Below, in pieces: positions 63,326 to 64,000 of a stretch of DNA of 64,000 nucleotides. The DNA is from Gammaproteobacteria bacterium (lineage in GTDB: Bacteria > Pseudomonadota > Gammaproteobacteria > Enterobacterales > Neiellaceae): assembly GCA_017425245.1 (NCBI GenBank), contig JAFOOX010000052.1, positions 62,001-126,000 of the forward strand, read 5' to 3'. The position numbers and the translations under genes were made by a program. The notes under the pieces are model-generated. The model saw nothing but the letters and a program-made list of their open reading frames with translations, did not search any database and was not told where the DNA came from. How positions within the stretch are numbered: position 1 is the first letter of the stretch; every line of letters starts with the position of its first letter.

Positions 63326-64000
63326 ATGACTCGTAGCTACAAATATTACGATCTGGTGATGGTCGCCTTTGTGGTGGTGCTGATCTGCGCCAACCTCATC
63401 GGGCCGGCCAAGATCGCCGAGGTAGGCGGCTTTGCTTTTGGTGCCGGGGTGCTGTTCTTCCCCTTCTCCTACATCTTTGGCGACATCCTCACCGAGGTGT
63501 ACGGCTATGCACGCGCCCGGCGGGTGGTGTGGGCTGGCTTTGCAGGTCTGGCCTTTGCCGCGTTCATGTGCTGGGCGGTGCTGGCTTTCCCGCCGGCCCC
63601 CTTCTGGCACGATCAGGCGGCGCTGGAAACGGCACTGGGCAGCACCTGGCGCATTGTGCTGGCGTCGCTCTGCGCCTTCTGGGCCGGTGAGTTCGTCAAC
63701 TCCTATGTGTTGGCGCGGATCAAGGTGTGGATGGCCGGCAAAGCGCTTTATGTGCGCACCATCGGCTCCACCATCGCCGGTCAGGCTATTGATTCCATGG
63801 TGTTTTACACCGTCGCTTTTGCCTTTATCTGGCCGTGGGAGCAGGTGCTGCTGATCATGGCCACCAATTACGGGCTCAAGGTGCTGTGGGAAGTGGTGAT
63901 GACCCCCTTCACCTACCTGATTGTTGGCTGGCTGAAAAAGGCCGAGGGCGAGGACTACTTCGACCGCGACACCAATTTCACCCCCTTCTCGCTAAAAACC
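63326..64000 (+). CDS. yhhQ: Queuosine precursor transporter, YhhQ family (3' end cut by the window)
   Basis: Membrane carrier for preQ0/preQ1, precursors of the tRNA nucleoside queuosine. The 225 visible codons show about six hydrophobic helices and the family motifs FPFSYIFGDILTEVYGYARA, FVNSYVLARIKVW and STIAGQAIDSMVFY. The polar tail (EDYFDRDTNFTPFS) shows that the protein is almost complete at base 64000. Start: ATG at 63326 after AGGATGCGTC. Confidence 0.92.
   Translation, partial: MTRSYKYYDLVMVAFVVVLICANLIGPAKIAEVGGFAFGAGVLFFPFSYIFGDILTEVYGYARARRVVWAGFAGLAFAAFMCWAVLAFPPAPFWHDQAALETALGSTWRIVLASLCAFWAGEFVNSYVLARIKVWMAGKALYVRTIGSTIAGQAIDSMVFYTVAFAFIWPWEQVLLIMATNYGLKVLWEVVMTPFTYLIVGWLKKAEGEDYFDRDTNFTPFSLKT

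Overview
The window reads as a gammaproteobacterial chromosome of high GC content. The tmRNA tag is ANDENYALAA, as in E. coli. The core clusters rimP-nusA-infB-rbfA-truB, rlmE-ftsH-folP-glmM-secG, dapB-carA-carB-greA, grpE/dnaK-dnaJ and bamE/rnfH-ratA/smpB-ssrA have the order known from enteric, Aeromonas-like and Pseudomonas-like bacteria. With a nitrate sensor pair (narX-narL) and molybdenum cofactor genes at the edge, a facultative anaerobe of the Aeromonadales type (Oceanimonas/Zobellella-like) is my best inference. No species marker was available.

Bases 1-4353 hold molybdenum cofactor and nitrate genes: partial mobA, moaA behind a Moco-type riboswitch, and divergent narXL with a NarL-type site between them. 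Bases 4367-22429, mostly on the minus strand, are translation, transcription and cell-growth genes: truB, rbfA, infB, nusA, rimP, initiator tRNA, tRNA-Leu(GAG), secG, glmM, folP, ftsH, rlmE, yhbY (plus strand), greA, carB, carA and dapB. Bases 22477-37548 are accessory. They hold a candidate immunity gene, a 3,418-residue Sec-exported protein (Fn3 repeats, SpvB, FG-GAP, Rhs core, variable tip) and a large pullulanase lipoprotein, placed between dnaJ and dapB, which are usually near neighbours. Bases 37807-48750 return to core genes: dnaJ, dnaK, grpE, nadK, recN, bamE, rnfH, ratA, smpB, a GGDEF/EAL protein and ssrA (tmRNA). Sigma-32 promoters precede dnaK, grpE and rlmE, and a LexA box precedes recN.

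Bases 48751-56100 are an integrative element in the 3' end of ssrA, bounded by a 133-bp direct repeat. It carries a P4-type tyrosine integrase, an AlpA/Xis-like HTH protein, a winged-helix protein and several unknown small genes. It is unusually rich in repeats: dyads with an adjoining AT-rich stretch, four 20-bp iteron-like units whose arms covary, helically phased 11-bp repeats, and TGGGGGCA arrays at both ends. This looks like an integrated replicon or phage-satellite-like element rather than a cargo island.

Bases 56537-63010 hold three overlapping minus-strand genes: a CheB-CheR-PAS-GGDEF-EAL protein, a bacteriophytochrome photosensory module with no output domain, and a biliverdin-forming heme oxygenase. 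I infer a light-responsive c-di-GMP/methylation module. It and the element next to it are the best candidates here for undescribed biology. The window ends in a partial yhhQ-type queuosine-precursor transporter.
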